Source: Lactobacillus amylovorus DSM 20531 (lineage in GTDB: Bacteria; Bacillota; Bacilli; Lactobacillales; Lactobacillaceae). Taken from it: DNA of 64,000 bases. Position 1 is the stretch's first letter. Each line of letters opens with the position of its first letter. The translations under genes and the position numbers were made by a program. The notes beneath the pieces were generated by a model. It did no database searches. It was given only the letters and a program-made list of their open reading frames with translations, and was not told the origin of the DNA. Shown here in pieces: positions 27,871-36,035 of this stretch. The stretch lies in assembly GCF_002706375.1 (NCBI RefSeq), contig NZ_CP017706.1, forward strand, positions 2,108,001 to 2,172,000, read 5' to 3'.

Positions 27871-28101
27871 ATGCAAAAAGTAATGATGAAGTTAGGTGGG
27901 ATGACTTGCCCATCTTGTTTAACCAAGATTGAAAAAGCTGTTGAAGATGTCGATGGTACAGATCAAATTAAGGTATTATTTAATGCCGGTAAGTTAAAGT
28001 TCATGATGAATGCTGATAAGGCTGATGTTGATGATGTTAAAACAGCAATCGAAAAGATGGGCTATGAAGTTAAGGGTGTAAAGGCAAAGGAGTTAAACTA
28101 A
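27871..28101 (+). CDS. Heavy-metal-associated (HMA) domain protein
   Basis: A 76-aa ferredoxin-like metal chaperone. It carries the GMTCPSC metal-binding motif (residues about 10-16) in the CopZ position, followed by the family pattern AVEDVDGTDQIKVLFNAGK and AIEKMGYEVKG. It would pass a soft metal ion (copper by family) to the neighbouring P-type ATPase. GAAAGGAAG precedes the start; its stop overlaps the next start (TAATG), so they are co-translated. Confidence 0.88.
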   Translation: MQKVMMKLGGMTCPSCLTKIEKAVEDVDGTDQIKVLFNAGKLKFMMNADKADVDDVKTAIEKMGYEVKGVKAKELN

Positions 28102-28652
28102 TGAAGGCTGAAGAAGCATATAAGGCAGAGTTAAAGCGAAGTGACATTGATCATCATAAGCCTACAGCTGGTGCAATGGTTGGTCACATTATTGCCAATT
28201 TACTGATTCACACTTTAAAAATTAATCAAGCTAAGTTCTTCGCTAAGGGTCAAGCTAGTTTGTTTTTAGAGCAGCATGCTGATGAGTGGATCAGATATGA
28301 ACAGAATGAGTTTAACAGGCTAAATCAGATTTTAGTTAATAATGGCGAAAGCATACCTACTATTACTGATCAATTTAAAGAATATACTATGCTTGAGGAA
28401 GACGGAGCAAGCAAGTACAAAGATGGCCAAGACCAACTTTTTGCTTTAGTAAAAGACTTTGATACACAAATCTTATTTATTACTAAGGCAATTGCTTTAG
28501 CTCAAAAAGAAGCTTGGCCAGAATTGAGTGCCAATTTAATTGAACTTCTAACATGGATTAAGGAACAAATTCGTCAATCACAAAACTTCTTGGGCCATGA
28601 ATTACGTGAAGGATTATATACTGAAGAAGATGATGATGACGATGATTTTTAA
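28101..28652 (+). CDS. Dps/ferritin-like protein
   Basis: A 183-aa helical protein. The segments MVGHIIANLLIHTLKINQAK, FFAKG and FLEQHADEWIRYEQNEFNRL fit the Dps family pattern of a first helix with His ligands followed by a WxVKG..F..LH..ADE-like region, where ferroxidase ligands lie. The C-terminus is a run of acidic residues (EEDDDDDDF), unusual for a DNA-binding Dps. It probably stores or detoxifies iron or another metal. It is translationally coupled to the HMA gene and 18 bp from the Crp/Fnr regulator. Confidence 0.72.
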   Translation: MKAEEAYKAELKRSDIDHHKPTAGAMVGHIIANLLIHTLKINQAKFFAKGQASLFLEQHADEWIRYEQNEFNRLNQILVNNGESIPTITDQFKEYTMLEEDGASKYKDGQDQLFALVKDFDTQILFITKAIALAQKEAWPELSANLIELLTWIKEQIRQSQNFLGHELREGLYTEEDDDDDDF

Positions 28653-28670
28653 GTAAAGGAAGTTTTTTGA

Positions 28671-29300
28671 ATGGCAGAGTTGTGTGTACACTTAGTTCCA
28701 TTATTTAATGCATTACCGACAAATGATCAAATGCAAATAGAAGAGCTAGTTCACCATCAGAATTATCAAAAAAGTGAATTAGTAATGGATCCTACATCAA
28801 GTAATAATTTAGTAATTGTTGCTCATGGTGGTGCTCGCCTTTATACTTTAGACGAAAATGGTCGCGAGAATGTTACCCAGATTTTAAAAACGGGTGATTA
28901 TGCTGGTGAAAACTGGTTATTTGGTGAAGCAAATATCAATACTTATGTTGAAGCTACAGAAAATAGTGAGATTTGTTTGCTTAATCGAAATGAATTTTTA
29001 GCGCTAATGAAAAAGAAACCAGAATTAAGTATTCAACTCTTAGAGCAAAATATTATTAAAGTACGTGCTATGCATAGGCAAATTCAATTACTTAGTTTGC
29101 CTAAGGTGGAAGATAGACTATTGAGTTATTTGCAGACTTATGCAAAACAAGTGAATAAGAACTCATTTACTTTGCCACTAAAAATGAAAGATTTAGCCTT
29201 GTATTTAGGTACTACTCCCGAAACTTTATCGCGTAAATTCGTACTCTTAGAAAAGCAAGGAACCTTAAAACGAAAACTACGTCACATTGATTTATTCTAA
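28671..29300 (+). CDS. Crp/Fnr-family regulator
   Basis: A 209-aa regulator. The N-terminal cyclic-nucleotide-binding-like beta roll has GARLYTLDENGRENVTQILK and GDYAGENWLFGE. The C-terminal winged HTH has LPLKMKDLALYLGTTPETLSRKF. Only one Cys (C5, ELCVHL) occurs near the N-terminus, too few for an Fnr-type Fe-S cluster; the effector is therefore unclear. Last gene of the metal operon and the likely local regulator. A terminator follows. Confidence 0.87.
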   Translation: MAELCVHLVPLFNALPTNDQMQIEELVHHQNYQKSELVMDPTSSNNLVIVAHGGARLYTLDENGRENVTQILKTGDYAGENWLFGEANINTYVEATENSEICLLNRNEFLALMKKKPELSIQLLEQNIIKVRAMHRQIQLLSLPKVEDRLLSYLQTYAKQVNKNSFTLPLKMKDLALYLGTTPETLSRKFVLLEKQGTLKRKLRHIDLF

Positions 29301-29308
29301 TTATTATT

Positions 29309-29342
29309 AAAGATCTACGAGCCAATGGTTCGTGGATTTTTT
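29309..29342 (+). terminator. Metal operon terminator
   Basis: GATCTACGAGCC pairs with GGTTCGTGGATT, then a T-run. Confidence 0.85.
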
Positions 29343-29425
29343 CATTAAGAATTATCGCATGGTAGTTTTTAAATTAGCGAAAAAACAACCCCTTTGATAA
29401 AATTTTATTTAAATGAAGGGACACT

Positions 29426-29743
29426 ATGTCACCAATTTATATTCGTCAAGCTACCAAAAATGACCTTGAACAAATTATGCCGATCATTGATGAGGCTAAG
29501 AAATTTCTAAAGGAAGAGGGGAACCCGCAATGGCAAAGTGGTTATCCCGATGTTGAAACAATTACTGCAGATATTGATGACGGTGTAGCCTGGGTCTTAA
29601 TCGTTGATCAAAAAATCGCTGGCTACACTGCAATTACTGATGGACCTGATCCAAATTACAAAAAGATTGATGGCAAATGGGAGAATGATCTAGATCCTTA
29701 TGTAGCCATTCACCGTGTAGCGATTTCTGATGAGTATCGCGGG
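29426..29743 (+). pseudogene. GNAT acetyltransferase, 5' part only
   Basis: The first about 106 residues of a GNAT enzyme: IYIRQATKNDLEQIMPIIDE, then GVAWVLIVDQKIAGYTAI and VAIHRVAISDEYRGM, which ends in the acetyl-CoA loop (RGxGxG position). At 29744 the frame continues without a stop into bile salt hydrolase sequence. The catalytic C-terminal half is lost, so no acetyltransferase activity is expected. Confidence 0.8.
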
Positions 29744-30189
29744 ATGCATATTTATGACGATTCAGTGAATATCTTAACCAACTTTTCAGTTTTCCCAGCA
29801 CAAATTGAAAAGTTGGCTGATTTTGCGGCTGTCTCACCAGCACAACCTAAGAATACAATTGTTCCTAATGTTGATTTGAATATGTTTTGAATATGTATAG
29901 TAGAGGTCTAGGGACACGTCATTTACTTGGCGGAATGGATTCTAGCTTACGCTTTGTTAAGGTAGCGTTTACTTTGGCACATGCACCTAAGAGTGATGAC
30001 GAAACTGAAAGTGTAACGAATTTCTTCAATATCTTGCATTCAGTCGAACAAGCAAAGAGATTGGACGAAATTGAACCTGGTAAATTTGAATATACAATGT
30101 ATTCAGACTGTATGAATTTAGATAAAGGAATTCTGTACTTTACTACTTATGATAACAATCAAATTGACGCGGTTGACATGAATAGCTAA
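29744..30189 (+). pseudogene. Bile salt hydrolase (choloylglycine hydrolase), 3' remnant
   Basis: The C-terminal third of a conjugated bile acid hydrolase: HIYDDSVNILTNFSVFP, then YSRGLGTRHLLGGMDS, FVKVAFTLAHAPKSDDE, NFFNILHSVEQAKRLDE and YFTTYDNNQIDAVDM. The N-terminal nucleophile Cys and first two-thirds are gone. An 11-bp tandem duplication (TTTGAATATGT at 29875-29885 and 29886-29896) shifts the frame; removing one copy restores DLNMYSRGLG. Fused at its 5' end to a GNAT fragment. Inactive. Confidence 0.88.
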
Positions 30190-30228
30190 GTGTATAATTT
30201 TTTGCGGTAAGTTGAATAAATAATTAAA

Positions 30229-30263
30229 AAAGCTCAAGTCCTTTGAATTTGGACTTGAGCTAA
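30229..30263 (-). terminator. Hairpin, minus-strand terminator or ISLre2 end
   Basis: A perfect 10-bp stem GCTCAAGTCC/GGACTTGAGC. The T-run lies on the minus-strand side. It immediately precedes ISLre2-like coding sequence and may belong to that element's end. Confidence 0.55.
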
Positions 30264-30321
30264 AACAAAAGGACCAGTAGTCTGATGTTAAGAACAAAAA
30301 ACACATTAGAAGCTGGTCTTT

Positions 30322-30723
30322 ATGGAATCTATTATAACTGATATCGTAAAAATTATTAAGTTTGAAAATAATGTTATTGCTCGTGAAAAGGAATTAATGT
30401 GCTACTTCTTTGATTTGATTAGAGAATTAATGAAATTAGCACTAGAAGAGGTTGATGCCGGCTTAGTTGAAAAAACTAAAAATTGGGGAAGAGCTAGCTT
30501 TTGGAAGGCACATGGCATTAAATATTTGAATGTCATGGGATGGATGCAAGGCGCTGGTGATGGTACTTTCTACGGCCCTCATACTGAAAATGGTCAACCT
30601 GTATTAGTGATTGGTGAAGGTGCTGGTCTTTGGACTAACTGCGTTGCTTGGAAGAATCCGCAACTTGCACAGCAATATAAGCATAAGAATTTTAACGATT
30701 TGTATTATCAGGATGATGAATAG
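30322..30723 (+). pseudogene. Chimera: ISLre2 transposase start fused to lipoprotein tail
   Basis: Residues 1-45 (MESIITDIVKIIKFENNVIA, then FDLIRELMKLALEEVD) match the N-terminus of ISLre2 (UPF0236) transposases. From about 30471 the frame continues into KTKNWGRASFWKAHGIKYLN and GWMQGAGDGTFYGPHTENG, a close copy of the last about 85 residues of the lipoprotein at 18972. The fusion is in frame and carries neither a complete transposase nor a signal peptide. I read it as a deletion or insertion scar, although an expressed chimera cannot be excluded. Confidence 0.72.
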
Positions 30724-30742
30724 ATAGTTATTTATAAAATGA

Positions 30743-30770
30743 AGCATTCCAGAAAGGGCTGCTTTTTTAT
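30743..30770 (+). terminator. Terminator
   Basis: AGCATTCC pairs with GGGCTGCT through a short A-rich loop, then T-run; near-copy of the terminator at 22765. Confidence 0.75.
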
Positions 30771-30792
30771 TTTTGCTAAAATTTGTAAGCGA

Positions 30793-30860
30793 GATTATAA
30801 TAATTGTAATTACGATAATTATAATTACAGTAATCGTAATTACTGTAATCTAAGTTACTG
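30793..30860. repeat. AT-rich GTAATTAC-type palindromic array, upstream of ATPase
   Basis: Overlapping inverted and direct units (AATTGTAATTACGATAATTA, ATTACAGTAATCGTAATTAC, TGTAATCTAAGTTACTG) end 14 bp before the ATPase ATG. Spacing and position suggest an operator for autoregulation of the ATPase/defence locus. Confidence 0.65.
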
Positions 30861-30873
30861 AAAGGCATAAACG

Positions 30874-32280
30874 ATGAATGAATTTATCGGACGTGAAATT
30901 GAATTAAAAAATTTAAACAACATGTATAACAGCGACAAATTTGAAATGGCTGTTATTTATGGACGAAGACGTGTAGGAAAAACCTCGCTGATTAAACAAT
31001 TCATATCAAATAAACCTGCAATTTACGTTCAGGGGGTAGAGGCTACAGCTGAAACTAATTTGCGTTTCTTGTCTAATGCAATTTTAGATTTTGAAGAACC
31101 GGGACGAGTTAATAAACATAAAACCTTTTATGATTTTGCGGAAGCATTTGAAGAAGTTCAAGATATTGCCAATAATCAAAACGAAAAAATGATTTTTGTA
31201 ATGGATGAATATCCATACTTTGCAGAAGCATCAGCCGAAATTAGTTCAATCTTACAGTACACAATTGATCATATTTACAAAGAAAAAAATAATATTATGT
31301 TAATCTTGTGTGGATCATCAATGTCCTTTATGGAGCATCAGGTTCTTGGTTATAAGAGTCCTTTATATGGTAGAAAAACTGGCCAATTTAAGATTAGACC
31401 TTTTGATATCTTTAATACTAAGAAGATGTTACCTCAAGTTAACAATGAAGATTTACTAGCTTATTACGGAATAACTGATGGAATTCCACAATACTTAAGT
31501 TTTATCGATCAAACAAAATCCGTAGAAGAAAATATTCAAGAGATGTTTTTAAATCAAAATGCCCCGTTACAAAATGAGCCTAACGTTCTTCTACAGGAAG
31601 AATTGAGAAAGCCAGCCACTTATTTTTCTATTTTAAATGCCTTGGCACATGGTAAGAGTAAAAGTACACAGATTAGTCAAGCAATCGGTATGAGTAATGG
31701 TAGTAGTATAAGTGCTTATCTTAACAATTTAATTGATCTTGAAATTATTGAACGTAAGCAACCTATCTTTGAAAATAGCCCTAGAAAAGCTATTTATGCT
31801 TTTAAAGATAATATGTTTAAATTTTGGTTCAAGTTTATTGCTGAAGCTCAAGATCAAATTGCTCTTGAAAGAACCAAAGGAATTCTAATAGGTATTATGG
31901 ATGAATTGCCTCGCTTCTTGGGTCCTGTGTTTGAGCAAGCTTCACGTGATTGGTTATGGCAGCAAGATGATCTGCTATTTTATCCTAAGAAAATTTCTAG
32001 TTGGTGGGGAAACAATCCAATTAAACATCGTCAAGAAGAAATTGATGTTGTAGCAAGCAATCACGATGACTCTGAGGCTATAATAGGTGAGTGTAAGTGG
32101 AGAAATGCAGACAAGTTAAATCATGAGATGATTGATACATTGATTACTAGAGCTGCATTACTTCCTAAGGTAAGAAAAACGTATTTGTACTTTTTCGTTA
32201 AGGAATCTACGGATAATTTTGAGAAGTATGCTAGAGAGCATAATGTTAGAGTTGTGAAATATGAGGAGTTTTTTAAATAG
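30874..32280 (+). CDS. Archaeal-type AAA ATPase with DUF234 nuclease-like domain
   Basis: A 468-aa protein. Order: MNEFIGREIELKNLN (family start), Walker A YGRRRVGKTSLIKQF (about 29-43), Walker B IFVMDEYPYF, sensor-like ILCGSSMSFME, a winged-helix region (STQISQAIGMSNGSSISAYL), and a C-terminal DUF234 domain with EEIDVVASN and IIGECKWR, which fits the E/D-xK core of PD-(D/E)xK nucleases. Such STAND-like ATPases are widespread in defence islands, with poorly known function. It lies next to a type I restriction system, with an unusual repeat array as promoter region. Confidence 0.85.
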   Translation: MNEFIGREIELKNLNNMYNSDKFEMAVIYGRRRVGKTSLIKQFISNKPAIYVQGVEATAETNLRFLSNAILDFEEPGRVNKHKTFYDFAEAFEEVQDIANNQNEKMIFVMDEYPYFAEASAEISSILQYTIDHIYKEKNNIMLILCGSSMSFMEHQVLGYKSPLYGRKTGQFKIRPFDIFNTKKMLPQVNNEDLLAYYGITDGIPQYLSFIDQTKSVEENIQEMFLNQNAPLQNEPNVLLQEELRKPATYFSILNALAHGKSKSTQISQAIGMSNGSSISAYLNNLIDLEIIERKQPIFENSPRKAIYAFKDNMFKFWFKFIAEAQDQIALERTKGILIGIMDELPRFLGPVFEQASRDWLWQQDDLLFYPKKISSWWGNNPIKHRQEEIDVVASNHDDSEAIIGECKWRNADKLNHEMIDTLITRAALLPKVRKTYLYFFVKESTDNFEKYAREHNVRVVKYEEFFK

Positions 32281-32356
32281 AAAGCAGATTGAATACTTGT
32301 TCTCTTTTATTTAGAATTATTGATATATAAATGTTAGTGGATGTAAGGAGATTTAA

Positions 32357-33889
32357 ATGGCAACTAAATCAAAAGAACTTAATTTTGAAGATAAGTTATG
32401 GAAAGCGGCAGATGCGTTAAGGGGAAGTATGGATGCATCTGAATATCGTAATGTTGTATTAGGTCTAATTTTCTTAAAATATGTTTCTGATGCATTCGAA
32501 GAAAAACATGATGAATTATTAAAATCAGATTATCCAGAAGATGCTGAAGATAAAGATGTATATGTTGGAGATAATATTTTTTGGGTACCTAAAGAAGCGC
32601 GTTGGGAAAATATAGAGAAAGCTGCTAAAACGCCTCAAATTGGTGAAGTTATTGATAAAGCAATGGATGCGATTGAAAAAGAAAACGATACTTTAAGAGG
32701 CATTCTGAGTAAAAACTATGAATCTCAAGATTTGGACAAAGAACGGCTAGGTGAAGTAGTTGATTTAATATCAGATATAGACGTTGGATCTAAAGATTCA
32801 CGTGACAAAGATATATTGGGGCGTGTTTATGAATACTTCTTACAGCAATTTGCTAGTGCAGAAGGTAAGCATGGCGGTGAATTTTATACTCCAAGATCAA
32901 TTGTTAGAACATTGGTTGAAATGATTGAACCATATAAAGGCCGAGTATATGACCCTTGTTGCGGATCTGGTGGTATGTTTGTTCAGTCCGAAGAATTTGT
33001 AAAAGAACATGCTGGAGATATTAAAGACTTAGCCGTCTATGGTCAAGAATCTAATCCAACTACTTGGAAATTAGCAAAAATGAACTTAGCTATTCGAGGT
33101 ATTGATAGTGATTTGGGGAAACATCAAGGGGACACATTTACTAATGATCTCCATAAAGGTATGAGATTTAATTTTATTTTAGCTAACCCACCATTTAATG
33201 TTAAGAATTGGAATGGAAACAAATTAAGGGATGATGCTCGCTGGAAATACGGTGTACCTCCTGTAGGTAACGCAAACTACGCCTGGATGGAACATATCAT
33301 TAGTAAATTAACTCCAGATGGTAAAGCAGGTTTCGTTTTAGCAAATGGTGCCCTTTCTACGTCAAATAAAGCTGAACATGCTATTAGAAAAGCTATTTTG
33401 GAAGATGATAAGATTGATGCAATTGTTGCACTCCCAGATAAGATGTTTTATTCTACCGGTATTCCTGTTTCTCTTTGGTTCATTGACATGAATAAAAATT
33501 CTGAACATGAAAATGACAGAAGAGGTAAGACTTTATTTATTGATGCTCGTAATATGGGTGAAATGGTTGATCGTACTCATCGCGAATTTAATAAAGAAGA
33601 TATTAAAAAAATTGCAGATACTTATCATGCTTTCCGTGGTACAAATGATCAAAAATATGAAGATGTAGCAGGGTATTGTAAGGTAGCTTCATTGGATGAA
33701 ATTGCTAAAAATGATTATGTTCTGACACCAGGTAGATATGTTGGGCTTCCTCCACAAAAAGATGATGGCATTCCTTATGAAATAAAGATGAAAAAACTGA
33801 CAGGTGAATTAAAGAAACAATTTGAAGAGAGTGATAAGTTAGAAGCAAAGATTAAGGATGTATTGAAGGAACTAGGATATGAAATATAA
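32357..33889 (+). CDS. hsdM: Type I restriction-modification methyltransferase HsdM
   Basis: A 510-aa N6-adenine methyltransferase subunit. The N-terminal helical domain (LWKAADALRGSMDASEYRNV) precedes the SAM-binding core: motif I VYDPCCGSGGMFVQS and the catalytic motif IV ANPPFN (about 279-284). HGGEFYTPRSIVRTLVEMI is the usual entry to the domain. With two HsdM and one HsdS it methylates the target that protects host DNA. It overlaps hsdS by 11 bp. GTAAGGAGA is the ribosome site. Confidence 0.95.
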   Translation: MATKSKELNFEDKLWKAADALRGSMDASEYRNVVLGLIFLKYVSDAFEEKHDELLKSDYPEDAEDKDVYVGDNIFWVPKEARWENIEKAAKTPQIGEVIDKAMDAIEKENDTLRGILSKNYESQDLDKERLGEVVDLISDIDVGSKDSRDKDILGRVYEYFLQQFASAEGKHGGEFYTPRSIVRTLVEMIEPYKGRVYDPCCGSGGMFVQSEEFVKEHAGDIKDLAVYGQESNPTTWKLAKMNLAIRGIDSDLGKHQGDTFTNDLHKGMRFNFILANPPFNVKNWNGNKLRDDARWKYGVPPVGNANYAWMEHIISKLTPDGKAGFVLANGALSTSNKAEHAIRKAILEDDKIDAIVALPDKMFYSTGIPVSLWFIDMNKNSEHENDRRGKTLFIDARNMGEMVDRTHREFNKEDIKKIADTYHAFRGTNDQKYEDVAGYCKVASLDEIAKNDYVLTPGRYVGLPPQKDDGIPYEIKMKKLTGELKKQFEESDKLEAKIKDVLKELGYEI

Positions 33890-34985
33890 ATCTGTTCAAC
33901 TTAAAGAAATAGCAGACATAATAATGGGGCAATCTCCTAAATCAATTTTTTATAATAATTCTGGAATCGGACTTCCATTTTTGCAAGGTGTGAGAACATT
34001 TGGCGAGGATTATCCGAAAATTGATACTTATACCACTAGATTTAAAACAATAGCAAATCAAGGCGATATTTTATTTAGTGTTCGAGCACCAGTTGGTAAA
34101 ATAAATTGGGCCAATCAAGAAATTTCGCTCGGTCGCGGTCTAGCTTGTATAAGAGTTAAGCCAGGCTATTCAAAAGAATATTTATATTATTATTTAAAAA
34201 AGATAGGAACATCTATAAATTCATTAGCTAATGGAACTGTATTTACTTCTATTAACAAAAAAGAATTAGAAGAGATAGAAATAAAAATTCCAATAAATTT
34301 AAATGATCAAAGGAATATTGCAAATCCACTTAAAACGCTAGATTCAAAATTAATGATAAATAATCAAATAAATGATAATTTACTTGAATTAATAAAAGCT
34401 AGTTTTAATAAAATAGTTATTGATAAAAGTAAAAAGGAAACGATTAGTAAAATATTTAGAGTTTATTCTGGCTTTGCATTTAATAAAAACGATTGGGCTG
34501 ATGATGGAAAACCGATAATAAAAATAAAAGATATAAATAACATGACAATTAATTTAGAAAACTTATCTAAGGTGAACAATTTAGATAAGTTAAAAAGAGC
34601 AGAGAAATATTATATTACAGGTGGTGAAATTGTAATTGCCTTAACCGGGGCTACATTAGGGAAATTTGGAATAGTTCCGTATAACTTTAAAGGTTATGTT
34701 AACCAACGAGTGGGACTAATTTTTCCAAAATTATCTGAGGTAAGTGTACTGGGTATACTTCTCCAAAAAGATATTATGAATAGAATAATTAGTTTAGGAC
34801 ATGGGTCAGCTCAACCCAATATCAGTCCAACCACAATTAATAAATTAATTGTGAATATTGATATTAAGTCATGTAAAAAATTTGATAAAACTTTTGCACC
34901 TATTTATCAAGAAATAATATACAACCTATACGAGAAGCAACTACTACAGAATATAAAACAAGAACTTATGCTTAAATTATTTTAA
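33879..34985 (+). CDS. hsdS: HsdS specificity subunit, expressed copy
   Basis: A 368-aa DNA-recognition subunit with two target recognition domains. TRD1 (about 1-145) starts VQLKEIADIIMGQSPKSIFY; the central conserved helix is LDSKLMINNQINDNLLELIK; TRD2 (about 190-350) starts ISKIFRVYSGFAFNKNDWAD; the C-terminal helix is LLQNIKQELMLKLF. The central helix codons form the 26-bp repeat at 34357 that recurs in the silent cassettes, so TRD2 can be exchanged by inversion. It directly follows hsdM and is in the expression position. Confidence 0.93.
   Translation: MKYKSVQLKEIADIIMGQSPKSIFYNNSGIGLPFLQGVRTFGEDYPKIDTYTTRFKTIANQGDILFSVRAPVGKINWANQEISLGRGLACIRVKPGYSKEYLYYYLKKIGTSINSLANGTVFTSINKKELEEIEIKIPINLNDQRNIANPLKTLDSKLMINNQINDNLLELIKASFNKIVIDKSKKETISKIFRVYSGFAFNKNDWADDGKPIIKIKDINNMTINLENLSKVNNLDKLKRAEKYYITGGEIVIALTGATLGKFGIVPYNFKGYVNQRVGLIFPKLSEVSVLGILLQKDIMNRIISLGHGSAQPNISPTTINKLIVNIDIKSCKKFDKTFAPIYQEIIYNLYEKQLLQNIKQELMLKLF
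34357..34382 (+). repeat. hsdS recombination repeat, copy 1 (direct)
   Basis: TAAATAATCAAATAAATGAT plus AATTTA, encoding NNQINDNL at the TRD1/TRD2 border of the active hsdS. Identical over 26 bp to copy 3; 15-16-bp core is inverted in copies 2 and 4. Confidence 0.85.
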
Positions 34986-34999
34986 AAATCAAATTCGAC

Positions 35000-35015
35000 T
35001 AAATTATCATTTATT
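35000..35015 (-). repeat. hsdS recombination repeat, copy 2 (inverted)
   Basis: TAAATTATCATTTATT, the reverse complement of the repeat core, placed 14 bp after the hsdS stop. Inversion with copy 1 would flip TRD2 and leave a truncated HsdS ending NDNLVEFDF. Confidence 0.75.
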
Positions 35016-35069
35016 CTTCTTAGCTATCATATTAGTGTATGATTTTATCAAAAACGAGGAGATAAAATC

Positions 35070-36035
35070 ATGCAACAAAGTGAAGTTCAATGTGTAATAA
35101 CTGATATGTTGCCTTATTTGAACAATAGTCAGTTAATCAAGTTGAAACAGTCGATGAAGAAGTTAGTGGTAAGAAAGGAACCTGATGAACTAAAGAATGA
35201 GGTATTGCTTAAGCGATATTTCTCATCTAAAAGAGCTGAAGGATGTTCAGAAAAGTCTCTAAAATACTATAAGGCAACTTTGATTCAAGCTTTAGATACG
35301 CTTGGTAAAAATGCTAGAGAAGTAATAACTGATGAGTTAAGAAACTACTTAATGAACTATCAATTACAACATAGTTCCAGTAAAATAACCATTGATAATA
35401 TTAGACGTATACTTTCTAGCTTCTTCAATTGGTTAGAAGATGAAGATTACATCATTAAGAGCCCAGTTCGAAGAATCCATAAAGTGAAAATCGCAACTAC
35501 TGTTAAAGAAACCTATACAGATGAAGAATTGGAAAAATTACGAGATGGTTGCGGTAACATTCGTGATCTTGCAATAATTGATTTTTTGGCTTCAACTGGG
35601 ATGCGTGTTGGAGAATTAGTTCTGCTGAATAAAGATGATATTAATTTTAATGAAAGAGAATGTATTGTATTTGGCAAGGGAAATAAGGAAAGAATTGCTT
35701 ATTTTGATGCTAGAGCTAAATTACATCTGAAGAAATACATTGAAGAAAGGATTGATAGTGAAGAAGCTTTATTTGTATCAATTAGGAGACCAAATAAGAG
35801 ATTAACTATAGGTGGAATTGAGTCCAGATTAAAAAGTCTTGGCAATAAGGTTGGTATATCACATGTTTATCCACATAAATTTAGAAGGACTTTAGCAACA
35901 ACCGCAATAGATAAAGGAATGCCAATTGAACAGTTGCAAAGATTATTAGGACACAAGCGTATAGATACAACATTGCATTATGCAATGGTTAAGCAACAGA
36001 ATGTGAAAATAGCGCATAGGAAGTACATAGGATGA
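35070..36035 (+). CDS. Tyrosine recombinase, hsdS-associated
   Basis: A 321-aa XerC/D-like integrase. The N-terminal SAM-like core-binding domain (LKNEVLLKRYFSSKRAEGCS) precedes the catalytic domain with Arg in TGMRVGELVLLNKDDI, Lys in GKGNKERIAYF, the HxxR box HKFRRTLATTAIDKG, LLGHKRIDTTLHYAM (second His) and the Tyr nucleophile. Its place between the active and silent hsdS pieces, and the inverted repeats, identify it as the invertase that shuffles HsdS specificity (as PsrA/CreX-type enzymes do), not a phage integrase. Its stop overlaps the next start (ATGA). Confidence 0.9.
   Translation: MQQSEVQCVITDMLPYLNNSQLIKLKQSMKKLVVRKEPDELKNEVLLKRYFSSKRAEGCSEKSLKYYKATLIQALDTLGKNAREVITDELRNYLMNYQLQHSSSKITIDNIRRILSSFFNWLEDEDYIIKSPVRRIHKVKIATTVKETYTDEELEKLRDGCGNIRDLAIIDFLASTGMRVGELVLLNKDDINFNERECIVFGKGNKERIAYFDARAKLHLKKYIEERIDSEEALFVSIRRPNKRLTIGGIESRLKSLGNKVGISHVYPHKFRRTLATTAIDKGMPIEQLQRLLGHKRIDTTLHYAMVKQQNVKIAHRKYIG

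Noticed and set aside
35070..36035. Phage integrase marking a prophage
   Set aside because: No other phage genes or att-like tRNA end are present; the hsdS cassettes and inverted repeats explain it as an hsdS recombinase.
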